A DNA stretch of 8,146 nt from Actinomycetes bacterium (lineage in GTDB: Bacteria; Actinomycetota; Acidimicrobiia; Acidimicrobiales; Palsa-688). Numbering within the stretch: the first letter of the stretch is position 1; the number at the start of each line of letters is the position of its first letter. Below, in pieces: positions 1-5,597 of this stretch. Under the pieces are notes generated by a model that was given only the letters and a program-made list of their open reading frames with translations, was not told the origin of the DNA and made no database searches. The stretch covers positions 1 to 8,146 of the forward strand of contig JAKAXG010000171.1 in the NCBI GenBank assembly GCA_021827225.1. Direction: 5' to 3'. Both the position numbers and the translations under genes were made by a program.

Positions 1-840
1 GATGTTCAGAGCGTCGCCGCTGATGACCAGCACCGCTATCGTCTCGCCCAGAGCCCGGGCCCACCCGAGGAGGGAGGCGGCGATCAGGCCGGTGCGGATG
101 TAGGGCAGGGTGACGAAGCGGACCGTCTCGGTCGGGGTCAGGCCGAGGGCGTAGGCCCCCTCCTTCGAGGTCACCGGAACGGCCCTGACGAGCTCTCTCG
201 TCACTGAGGCGACGATGGGGATGATCATGACCGCCAGCACCACCGACGCGGTCAGCAGACCCTGGCCGGCGCCGGTGGGGCCCGTCAGCCAGGGGATCCC
301 GAGCGCGGAGATCCAGCGGTAGACCGTCCGCGAAAGCAGCGGGCCGAACGTGTAGATGCCCCAGAGCCCGAACACCACGCTGGGGATGCCGGCGAGCACT
401 TCCAGGAAGACGCCGAGGGCGCCCTGAAGCCGCTGGGGAATCTTCTCCACCAGCAAGATGGCCCCTCCGGCCGCCACCGGGACGGCCAGGACCAGGGCTA
501 TGAGAGACGACACCACCGTCCCGAACAGCAGCGGCAGCACCCCGAAGGACGCGCCGCGGGCGGCGCTGTAGCCGTGGCGCACCTCGGTGCTGCCGTAGAG
601 GTTGCCCATGGTGAAGTTCTTCGAGGTGAAGAAGTGCCAACCGTTGAACACGATCGCCGGGTACGCCGACTTCACCATCTCGTAGGCCAGCAGCACCAGC
701 GCCACCGTGGGGAGCAGCGCGGCGAAGGCCAGGACCGCCCGCAGGGCCCGGTCCCGGCCGGTCAGTTCGGAGAGGTTCCGGGCCCGGGCCGACAGGCGAG
801 ATCCTGTCGGCCCGCGCCGCTCTTCTACCGCCGCAGTCAT
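1..840 (-). CDS. pstC: Phosphate ABC transporter permease PstC (3' end cut by window edge)
   Basis: Inner-membrane permease of the high-affinity PstSCAB phosphate importer; it pairs with PstA to form the channel that accepts phosphate from PstS. The frame is open for all 280 codons from the ATG at 840 to the window edge. The first ~30 residues are hydrophilic. A membrane segment follows at about residues 34-52 (AVLAFAALLPTVALVLLAY), then a loop and several more hydrophobic segments. Diagnostic stretches are EVLAGIPSVVFGLWG near 160-174 and the cytoplasmic EAA-type coupling loop near 227-270, ending in ARALGETIAVLVISGD, which is typical of PstC. Family members usually have about 300-340 residues, so roughly 30-50 are missing beyond base 1. 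The start lies 1 nt after the pstS stop with no clear ribosome binding site, which suggests translational coupling. A strong stem-loop sits at codons 9-19. pstA and pstB probably follow off the edge (inference). Confidence 0.95.
   Translation of the reverse strand, partial: MTAAVEERRGPTGSRLSARARNLSELTGRDRALRAVLAFAALLPTVALVLLAYEMVKSAYPAIVFNGWHFFTSKNFTMGNLYGSTEVRHGYSAARGASFGVLPLLFGTVVSSLIALVLAVPVAAGGAILLVEKIPQRLQGALGVFLEVLAGIPSVVFGLWGIYTFGPLLSRTVYRWISALGIPWLTGPTGAGQGLLTASVVLAVMIIPIVASVTRELVRAVPVTSKEGAYALGLTPTETVRFVTLPYIRTGLIAASLLGWARALGETIAVLVISGDALNI
785..814 (-). promoter_or_regulatory. Perfect 12-bp stem-loop inside the 5' end of pstC
   Basis: The bases at 785-796 (CGGGCCGACAGG) and 803-814 (CCTGTCGGCCCG) are exact reverse complements separated by a 6-nt loop. 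In the pstS-pstC transcript the hairpin begins about 26 nt after the pstC start codon. No U-run follows, so it is not a classical intrinsic terminator. In ABC-transporter operons, hairpins between the binding-protein gene and the permease gene are known to stabilise the upstream mRNA and keep the binding protein in excess. That role here is inference. Confidence 0.6.
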
Positions 841-841
841 A

Positions 842-1999
842 TCAGCTGATGGAGGCGATGGCCTTCTGGACCTGGGGGATCACGCTCGCGGGGAGGCCCA
901 CGAAGTGCTCCTTGGCCAGGTAGGCAGGGGTACTACCGCCGGAGGGGTCGATGGCGAAGGCCAGGAAGTCCCGGATGGCCATGGCGGTGTCGGAGTTCGC
1001 CTGCTTGTTCTTCACGATGATGTACTCGAAGTTGACGATCGGGTAGGACTGGGCGCCCGGCTCGTAGATGATGGGGGCGGCCAGGCTGGCCGGGATGCTG
1101 GTGGCGCCGGCGCTCACGGCGGAGCCCACGGTGGAGGCGTCGGGCTGGACGTAGTTGCCGGCCTTGTTCTGCAGATCGACCTCGCCGAGACCGGCGCTCT
1201 TGGCCTCGTCCTCGGAGCTGATGCCGATGTAGGCGATACAGCCGGGGGTGGCGTGGCAGGTCTGCACCATGCCCGGGTTGCCGTTGGCCGTCAGCTCGTT
1301 GGACACCGCCGGCCAGGTGACGCTGGTGCCGAACTGCGGCCCGTTGTTCCACGCCGGGTTGGTGGCCGAGAGGAAGCTGGTGAAGATGAAGGTGTCGCCA
1401 GAGGCGTCGACCCGGCGGACCGGGACGATGTTCTCGGAAGGCAGGTTGACGCCGGGGTTGACAGCGGCGATGGCGGAGTCGTTCCACTTGGTGATCTTGC
1501 CCTGATAGATCTGGGCGATGATGTCCCCGGTCAGCTTGAGGTTGCTGATCCCCGGGAGGTTGTAGTTGATCGCCTGGGACGAGATGGCGATGGGAATGTT
1601 GAGCAGACCCGGGTTGCTCGACGCCTGGGAGGTGCTCAGGTAGGCGTCCGATCCGCCGAACTGGGTGGTACCGGCGATGGCGTCGCTGATGCCCTTGCCC
1701 GACCCGCCGGGCCCTGGAGCCAGTGTGACATTGGAGTACTTGGCGTGCAGCGGCGACACCAGTTCCTGCAGGAACGGGTAGAGCAAGGTCGAACCCGACT
1801 CGTTGAGGGTGGCGGGGGAGCTGGGATTGCCGAGGTTGAGGTTGGTGGAGCCCCCCGACGAAGCGGCGGGCGTGCCCGACGTCGCAGCACTTCCGCTCGT
1901 AGCCGCCGAGGTGGGCGAAGTGGTCTTCGAGGAGGAGGACGAGCCGCATGCGGCCACCGCCATGGGGACGACGAGGGCGAGGGGTATGAGGCGCTTCAA
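842..1999 (-). CDS. pstS: Phosphate-binding lipoprotein PstS (PstS1-like)
   Basis: Extracytoplasmic lipoprotein that captures inorganic phosphate and delivers it to PstC/PstA. With the TTG at 1999 as start it has 385 residues. A short basic n-region (MKRL) leads into a hydrophobic core and the lipobox VAAC with Cys18, then a Ser/Thr/Ala-rich linker to about residue 55. Ligand-binding signatures are ESGSTLLYPF (67-76), GPGGSGKGI (97-104 region), GGSDAYLS (115-122) and RRVDASGDTFIFTSFLS (195-211). The TPGCIAYIGIS stretch and paired Cys248/Cys254 resemble Mycobacterium tuberculosis PstS1, from memory of that family. The TTG is preferred because the signal peptide then has normal length and an AAAGGG purine run lies 9 nt upstream. 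The in-frame ATG at 2068 would add 23 hydrophilic residues before the signal peptide. It is first in the operon, directly before pstC, and downstream of a Pho-box-like operator. Confidence 0.95.
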   Translation of the reverse strand: MKRLIPLALVVPMAVAACGSSSSSKTTSPTSAATSGSAATSGTPAASSGGSTNLNLGNPSSPATLNESGSTLLYPFLQELVSPLHAKYSNVTLAPGPGGSGKGISDAIAGTTQFGGSDAYLSTSQASSNPGLLNIPIAISSQAINYNLPGISNLKLTGDIIAQIYQGKITKWNDSAIAAVNPGVNLPSENIVPVRRVDASGDTFIFTSFLSATNPAWNNGPQFGTSVTWPAVSNELTANGNPGMVQTCHATPGCIAYIGISSEDEAKSAGLGEVDLQNKAGNYVQPDASTVGSAVSAGATSIPASLAAPIIYEPGAQSYPIVNFEYIIVKNKQANSDTAMAIRDFLAFAIDPSGGSTPAYLAKEHFVGLPASVIPQVQKAIASIS

Positions 2000-2008
2000 G
2001 GATCTGTT

Positions 2009-2015
2009 CCCTTTC
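2009..2015 (-). promoter_or_regulatory. Ribosome binding site supporting the TTG start of pstS
   Basis: The minus strand reads GAAAGGG here, 9 nt before the TTG at 1999. It is the only purine-rich Shine-Dalgarno-like run near the mature signal-peptide start, and it favours TTG 1999 over ATG 2068. The spacing is slightly long, so the support is moderate. Confidence 0.5.
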
Positions 2016-2078
2016 TTCAGATCCCCGGTGCTGCGTTCGCACCCGTCGGGGACCGTGGTCTGTTTCATCGTTTTGCCG

Positions 2079-2084
2079 ACCATA
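2079..2084 (-). promoter_or_regulatory. Candidate -10 element for pstS
   Basis: The minus strand reads TATGGT, matching the TANNNT consensus of actinobacterial housekeeping promoters, and lies a few bases downstream of the Pho-box-like repeats. Transcription from here would give a leader of roughly 70 nt before the TTG start. No good -35 is seen at 17 bp, as expected for activator-dependent promoters, so the assignment is tentative. Confidence 0.3.
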
Positions 2085-2089
2085 GGGAG

Positions 2090-2133
2090 GTCCGGTGAAC
2101 TGGCATCCACCGCCAAGTGAACGGGTGCTGAAC
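2090..2133 (-). promoter_or_regulatory. Pho-box-like operator: 11-bp direct repeats upstream of pstS
   Basis: Read on the minus strand, the 44 bp divide into four consecutive 11-bp units: GTTCAGCACCC, GTTCACTTGGC, GGTGGATGCCA and GTTCACCGGAC. Units 1, 2 and 4 share the GTTCA core at exact 11- and 22-bp spacing; unit 3 is degenerate. Established knowledge: the Streptomyces PhoP operator is built from 11-nt direct repeat units beginning GTTCA. Inference: this is the binding site of the adjacent RegX3-like regulator, oriented to activate pstS-pstC. It could also affect the divergent kinase gene, whose start is 78 bp away. Confidence 0.75.
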
Positions 2134-2210
2134 AGTCCGCGAAAGCATTCCCGGAACGGGATCCACCGGAGAACGCGTCGGTTGCCGGCGCGCCTAGCCT
2201 CGGAGCGGAT

Positions 2211-3302
2211 ATGAACACCTGGTTCGGTCGTCGGACCGCTACAGACGAAGAGTTCCCGGTCGGGGCACCCCCTGAGGGGGGGACCTCACCGGCGGAGATC
2301 CACGCCCTGCGGCTGCAGGCCGCCCTCGACGGGATCGGGGAGGGAATAGTCATCTGCGATGCCCGCAGCGAGACCGTGTTTCGTAACGCCGCGGCCGAGC
2401 GTATGGTGTCCCCCCTCCCGGCGGAGGCCCTGGTCGTCCAGGCTGTCTCCGAGGTCATCGACGAAGCGCTGGCCGGGGGCCGGCCGGAGCGCCGCCTGGA
2501 TCTCATTTCCCCCAGCCGGCGCAGCCTCTCCATCCGGGCCTTCCCGATGGACGGGGTGGAGGGGGCGGTGGCGGTCGTGGAGGACATATCCGAGCGGCTG
2601 CGCCTGGAAGCGGTTCGACGGGACTTCGTCGCCAATGTCAGCCACGAGCTGAAGACACCGACCGGGGCCATCACGCTCCTGGCGGAGACCATCGACGGGG
2701 AATCCGACCCGCAGGTCGTGGCCCGGCTGGTGCGGCGCCTGGGGGGTGAGGCCGAGAGGCTGGGCCGCATCGTCGACGATCTCCTCGACCTGTCCCGGAT
2801 CGAGGCCAACGAGACCCCCCAGGCCACGCTGGTGCAGGTGGGAGAGGTGGTGTCTGAGGCGGTTCAGTCCCTCCGGTCCGTGGCGGACGGCCTGGAGGTC
2901 ACCCTGCACGTGGGCGACATCCCGGCGGGTCTGATGGTGGCCGGCGACCGCCGGGACCTCATCTCGGCCGTGGCCAACCTGGTTGACAACGCCATCAAGT
3001 ACTCCGAGGCGGGCGGTGCGGTCACTGTGGCTGTGGAGAGGCGGGGAACCGGGATCGCCGTGGTGGTGTCCGACGAGGGGGTGGGGATACCCGCCCGGGA
3101 CATGGAGCGCATCTTCGAGCGCTTCTACCGGGTGGACCGGGCCCGGTCGCGGGCCACCGGCGGGACGGGGTTGGGACTGTCCATAGTCCGCCACGTGGCC
3201 GCCAACCATGGCGGTCGGGTCCGGGTGGAATCGGTGGAGGGGTCCGGCAGCACGTTCACACTCGAGATACCGGCGGCGGGAGCGAGCCATGGTGATGACT
3301 GA
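2211..3302 (+). CDS. senX3: SenX3-like sensor histidine kinase without membrane segments
   Basis: Sensor kinase that should autophosphorylate and pass phosphate to the regulator encoded next. Domains in the 363 residues: a PAS-like region at about 34-126 (LDGIGEGIVICD, later AVAVVEDISERLRLE); a HisKA dimerisation helix with FVANVSHELKTP and phosphoacceptor His145; and an HATPase domain with N-box NLVDNAIKYS (Asn260), G1 DEGVGIP (288-294), F-box FERFYRVD (302-309) and G2 GGTGLGLS (317-324). All catalytic motifs are intact. The H-box stretch closely resembles mycobacterial SenX3, and the kinase-then-regulator order is the same. Start ATG 2211 has GGAG 5 nt upstream. The frame upstream is open only back to a TGA at 2118, with no ATG or GTG start and no hydrophobic stretch. 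The protein therefore lacks the N-terminal transmembrane helices usual for SenX3/PhoR and is predicted to be cytosolic. Confidence 0.9.
   Translation: MNTWFGRRTATDEEFPVGAPPEGGTSPAEIHALRLQAALDGIGEGIVICDARSETVFRNAAAERMVSPLPAEALVVQAVSEVIDEALAGGRPERRLDLISPSRRSLSIRAFPMDGVEGAVAVVEDISERLRLEAVRRDFVANVSHELKTPTGAITLLAETIDGESDPQVVARLVRRLGGEAERLGRIVDDLLDLSRIEANETPQATLVQVGEVVSEAVQSLRSVADGLEVTLHVGDIPAGLMVAGDRRDLISAVANLVDNAIKYSEAGGAVTVAVERRGTGIAVVVSDEGVGIPARDMERIFERFYRVDRARSRATGGTGLGLSIVRHVAANHGGRVRVESVEGSGSTFTLEIPAAGASHGDD
3278..3282 (+). promoter_or_regulatory. Ribosome binding site of the response regulator, inside the kinase gene
   Basis: GGGAG lies 6 nt before the ATG at 3289 and 12 nt before the next in-frame ATG at 3295. 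Ideal spacing favours 3289 as the start. Being inside the 3' end of the kinase gene, it implies coupled translation of the pair. Confidence 0.55.
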
Positions 3303-4002
3303 CACGATCTCTGTGCTGGTGATCGAGGACGAGGAGTCCTTCGTCGAGGCCCTGGTGGTCGGCCTGAAACGGGAGGGCTTCCTGGTCAACGTGGCCCGCG
3401 ACGGGATCGAGGGAGTGGAGATGTTCGACCGGGTGCGGCCGGACCTGATCCTCCTGGACCTGTGGCTGCCCAAGAAGTCGGGCATCGACGTGTGCCGGGA
3501 GCTGCGCTCCCGCAGCCGGGTCCCCATCATCATGGTCACGGCCAAGAGCAGCGAGATCGACACCGTCGTCGGCCTGGAGGTCGGCGCCGACGACTACGTG
3601 ACCAAGCCGTTCCGGCTGCGGGAGCTGGTGGCCCGGATGCGGGCGGTGATGCGCAGGACCGGTGAGGGTCGCCCCGAGCCCGAAACCACGGCCGAGGGCC
3701 TGGATATCGACGGCCTCTCCCTCGACCCAGAGCGCCACGAGGTCCACCTCCGGGGCCAGCTCGTGCCGCTCCCGCTGAAGGAGTTCGAGCTGCTGGAGCT
3801 GCTCATGTCCAACGCCGGTCGGGTCCTGACCCGGGAGACCCTGATCGACCGCATCTGGGGCCCCAACTACGTGGGCGACACCAAGACCCTCGACGTGCAC
3901 ATCAAGCGGCTGCGGGCCAAGGTCGAGGAGGACCCGGCCAAACCGGCCCGCATCACCACGGTGCGGGGACTCGGCTACAAGTTCGAGGCCCCCCGGGCCT
4001 GA
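3289..4002 (+). CDS. regX3: RegX3-like OmpR-family response regulator
   Basis: DNA-binding response regulator, partner of the upstream kinase; orthologues control phosphate-starvation genes. The 237 residues comprise a receiver domain at about 7-125 with acidic residues Glu13/Asp14, phosphoacceptor Asp57 in LILLDLWLP, Thr84 in IIMVTAK and Lys106 in YVTKPF. A winged-helix C-terminal domain follows at about 140-235, including LPLKEFELLELLMSNAGRVL, a VGDTKTLDVHIKRLR recognition region and TTVRGLGYKFE. The receiver and effector stretches are very close to mycobacterial RegX3 from memory of the family. The start at 3289 is chosen for its GGGAG ribosome binding site; 3295 is possible. The gene overlaps the kinase by 14 nt, so the two are one operon. 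Its 3' end overlaps the convergent SnoaL-like gene by 28 nt. The likely target is the 11-bp repeat operator at 2090-2133. Confidence 0.95.
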   Translation: MVMTDTISVLVIEDEESFVEALVVGLKREGFLVNVARDGIEGVEMFDRVRPDLILLDLWLPKKSGIDVCRELRSRSRVPIIMVTAKSSEIDTVVGLEVGADDYVTKPFRLRELVARMRAVMRRTGEGRPEPETTAEGLDIDGLSLDPERHEVHLRGQLVPLPLKEFELLELLMSNAGRVLTRETLIDRIWGPNYVGDTKTLDVHIKRLRAKVEEDPAKPARITTVRGLGYKFEAPRA

Positions 4003-4472
4003 TCGGCCGCCCCGCCCACCGATTGGGGGTGGTGGGCCTTCCACGCCTGCACCCAGGAGCCCATCATCTGGGCGAACTCCGCCGGGTTGTACACATCCTC
4101 CTCCTCGCGGAACAGCCCCTCCCCCCCGTAGACCAGCCGGGTCCAGTTCGCCGCCTCGTAGCGCCTGCCGTCGCCCGGATCCTCCATCACGTTGGCGACC
4201 TCGCCGATCACCCAACCCCGGTCGGCGTCGATCGTGTACCAGTTCCACGGGAACGACGTCATCTGCGTCACCGGCCAGGTCGTCATGGCCGGCACGACCC
4301 ATTCCCGCACCTGCTGGCGGCCGTGGAAGACCCCGTAGTGGTGCTCGATGTAGCGGACGTCCTCGGTGAAACAGTTGACGAACAGCTCCCAGTCGCCGGT
4401 GCGGCCGGCCTCGGCCGCCGCCTCCCGGTAGCGGTCGAAGGCTGAAAGTATCTCGGATTCGCTGTACCCCAC
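3975..4472 (-). CDS. SnoaL-like / NTF2-fold protein
   Basis: Small alpha+beta-barrel protein of the SnoaL/ketosteroid-isomerase-like (NTF2) superfamily, whose members are isomerases, hydratases, cyclases or ligand-binding subunits; the substrate cannot be read from sequence. With the GTG at 4472 as start it has 165 residues. Visible features are an N-terminal helix (SAFDRYREAAAEAGRTGDWELF), the typical FTEDVRYIEHHYGVFHGRQQVREWV (about 35-59) leading into the barrel, and aromatic- and acid-rich strands to about residue 145 (FPWNWYTIDADRGWVIGEV, FREEEDVYNPAEF). The last ~17 residues are low-complexity and overlap the regulator gene on the other strand. GTG 4472 is preferred because TATGGT lies 6 nt upstream with no Shine-Dalgarno sequence, the leaderless pattern. 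An in-frame ATG at 4508 would add 12 residues and overlap the divergent gene. The divergent neighbour is an LLM oxidoreductase, so a shared catabolic pathway is plausible (inference). Confidence 0.85.
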   Translation of the reverse strand: MGYSESEILSAFDRYREAAAEAGRTGDWELFVNCFTEDVRYIEHHYGVFHGRQQVREWVVPAMTTWPVTQMTSFPWNWYTIDADRGWVIGEVANVMEDPGDGRRYEAANWTRLVYGGEGLFREEEDVYNPAEFAQMMGSWVQAWKAHHPQSVGGAADQARGASNL

Positions 4473-4478
4473 GGCGCG

Positions 4479-4484
4479 ACCATA
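4479..4484 (-). promoter_or_regulatory. -10 element of a leaderless promoter for the SnoaL-like gene
   Basis: The minus strand reads TATGGT (TANNNT), with 6 nt between it and the GTG at 4472. Transcription would therefore begin at or within a base or two of the start codon. No ribosome binding site is visible, consistent with a leaderless mRNA. Confidence 0.5.
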
Positions 4485-4493
4485 CCGGCCGGT
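4484..4493. promoter_or_regulatory. Perfect 10-bp palindrome between divergent -10 boxes
   Basis: ACCGGCCGGT is its own reverse complement and fills the gap between the two outward-facing -10 elements, sharing one base with the left box and abutting the right one. It lies in the promoter spacer of both genes, where a dimeric repressor could block both at once. In GC-rich DNA a 10-bp palindrome can arise by chance, so operator function is inference. Confidence 0.4.
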
Positions 4494-4499
4494 TATTGT
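4494..4499 (+). promoter_or_regulatory. -10 element of a leaderless promoter for the LLM oxidoreductase gene
   Basis: TATTGT (TANNNT) lies 7 nt before the ATG at 4507, the expected distance for transcription starting on the start codon. No Shine-Dalgarno sequence is present upstream of that ATG, supporting a leaderless transcript. Confidence 0.5.
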
Positions 4500-4506
4500 T
4501 CCGGGC

Positions 4507-5517
4507 ATGCTCGTAGACGGGGGTATCGGAAGCGACCTGCGCAGCGCCGGCAGCGCGGCCCGCAAGGCCGAGGAGGCCGGCTATGACGCCATCTGGTCGG
4601 CCGAGACCGGCCACGACCCGCTCATGCCGCTGATCCTCGCCGCCGAGCACACCGAGCGCATCACGCTCGGCACGGCCATCGTGGTGGCCTTCGGGCGCAG
4701 CCCCATGACCCTCGCCAACCAGGGTTGGGACCTGAACACGTTCTCCGGTGGCCGGCTGATCCTCGGGCTGGGCTCGCAGATCAAGCCCCACATCGAGAGG
4801 CGCTACTCCATGCCGTGGTCCCACCCCGCTCCCCGGATGCGGGAGTTCATCTCCGCCATGCGGGCCATCTGGGACTGCTGGGCCAATGGGACCAAGCTGG
4901 ACTTCCGGGGCGAGTTCTACACCCACACCCTCATGACCCCGTTCTTCCATCCCGGGCCCTCCGAGTTCGGCCCGCCCAAGGTGTTCCTGGCCGCGGTGGG
5001 AGAGGGCATGACCAGGGTGGCGGCGGAGGTGGCCGACGGCCTGCTGGTGCACGGCTTCACCACCGAGCGGTACCTGCGCGAGGTGACCATCCCGACCGTC
5101 GAGTCGGTGCTCACCGCCAACGGCCGCTCCCTGGCCGATTTCCAGTTCTCCTATCCGGCTTTCGTCGTCACCGGTGACAGCGACCGGGAGATCGAGGAGG
5201 CCGAGCGGGGGACCCGCAAACAGATCGCCTTCTACGCGTCCACCCCCGCCTACCGGCCGGTGCTGGACCTCCACGGCTGGGGCGACCTGCAGCCGGAGCT
5301 GAACTCGCTGTCCAAGCAGGGGCAGTGGGACGAGATGGGCCGGCTCATCACCGATGAGGTCCTCGACGCCTTCGCCGTGCGCGGCACCCCGGAGGAGGTT
5401 CCGGCCCTGCTGCAGCAGCGCTTCGGCGACATCGTCGACCGCATGAGCCTGTACATGCCCTACGACGATCAGGGGGTGGCGCCTCGCATCCTGGCCGGCC
5501 TGCGCGACCTGCACTGA
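4507..5517 (+). CDS. F420-dependent LLM-class oxidoreductase
   Basis: Luciferase-like monooxygenase (LLM) fold enzyme of 336 residues, a TIM-barrel oxidoreductase likely using coenzyme F420. It most resembles the actinobacterial subfamily typified by MSMEG_2256 (TIGR03617, recalled from memory). Motifs are MLVDGGIGSDL at the N-terminus, AGYDAIWSAETGHDP (about 24-38), the TERITLGTAI strand (49-58), SPMTLANQGWDLNTFSGGR (65-83), LILGLGSQIKPHIERRYSMPW (84-104), and FRGEFYTHTLMTPFF (133-147). VAAEVADGLLVHGF (171-184) and the C-terminal VRGTPEEVPALLQQRF (291-306) are also typical of LLM proteins. Length is normal and nothing is broken. The substrate is unknown; relatives sit in lipid, steroid or xenobiotic catabolism clusters. 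The ATG at 4507 is placed by the leaderless -10 box. An enoyl-CoA hydratase family gene follows on the same strand and is probably co-transcribed. Confidence 0.92.
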   Translation: MLVDGGIGSDLRSAGSAARKAEEAGYDAIWSAETGHDPLMPLILAAEHTERITLGTAIVVAFGRSPMTLANQGWDLNTFSGGRLILGLGSQIKPHIERRYSMPWSHPAPRMREFISAMRAIWDCWANGTKLDFRGEFYTHTLMTPFFHPGPSEFGPPKVFLAAVGEGMTRVAAEVADGLLVHGFTTERYLREVTIPTVESVLTANGRSLADFQFSYPAFVVTGDSDREIEEAERGTRKQIAFYASTPAYRPVLDLHGWGDLQPELNSLSKQGQWDEMGRLITDEVLDAFAVRGTPEEVPALLQQRFGDIVDRMSLYMPYDDQGVAPRILAGLRDLH

Positions 5518-5597
5518 TCGGGCCGGCCGGCGTCAACCGGCTGGTAGCGGACTTCACCGCCGGCCTGTCCGACGTCCCCCCGCCCGGCGGGCCGCTG

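Noticed and set aside
785..814. Stem-loop considered as an intrinsic transcription terminator between pstS and pstC
   Set aside because: No T-run follows the stem in the direction of transcription, and it lies inside pstC, so a stabiliser or translation-modulating role is more likely.
707..2098. Open frame of about 460 codons on the plus strand opposite pstS
   Set aside because: Its composition is Gly/Val/Asp/Arg-rich without motifs, and it lies wholly antisense to pstS and the pstC start, so it is a shadow.
2000..2827. Upstream extension of the pstS frame on the minus strand, antisense to the kinase
   Set aside because: The frame stays open only because of GC bias. The signal peptide, ribosome binding site and Pho box all place the true start at 1999, or at most 2068.
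2286..3563. Open frame on the minus strand opposite the histidine kinase
   Set aside because: It runs antisense through all conserved kinase motifs, shows no domain of its own, and crosses into the regulator gene.
4283..4483. Short minus-strand frame starting at the ATG at 4483
   Set aside because: It overlaps the SnoaL-like gene in another frame, and its ATG is part of the TATGGT -10 box. The protein is low complexity.
3256..5514. Very long open frame on the minus strand (about 750 codons) opposite the regulator and LLM genes
   Set aside because: It is antisense to two confidently assigned genes and its translation is rich in His, Gly, Arg and Pro with no recognisable domain. This is the usual shadow of GC-rich coding sequence.
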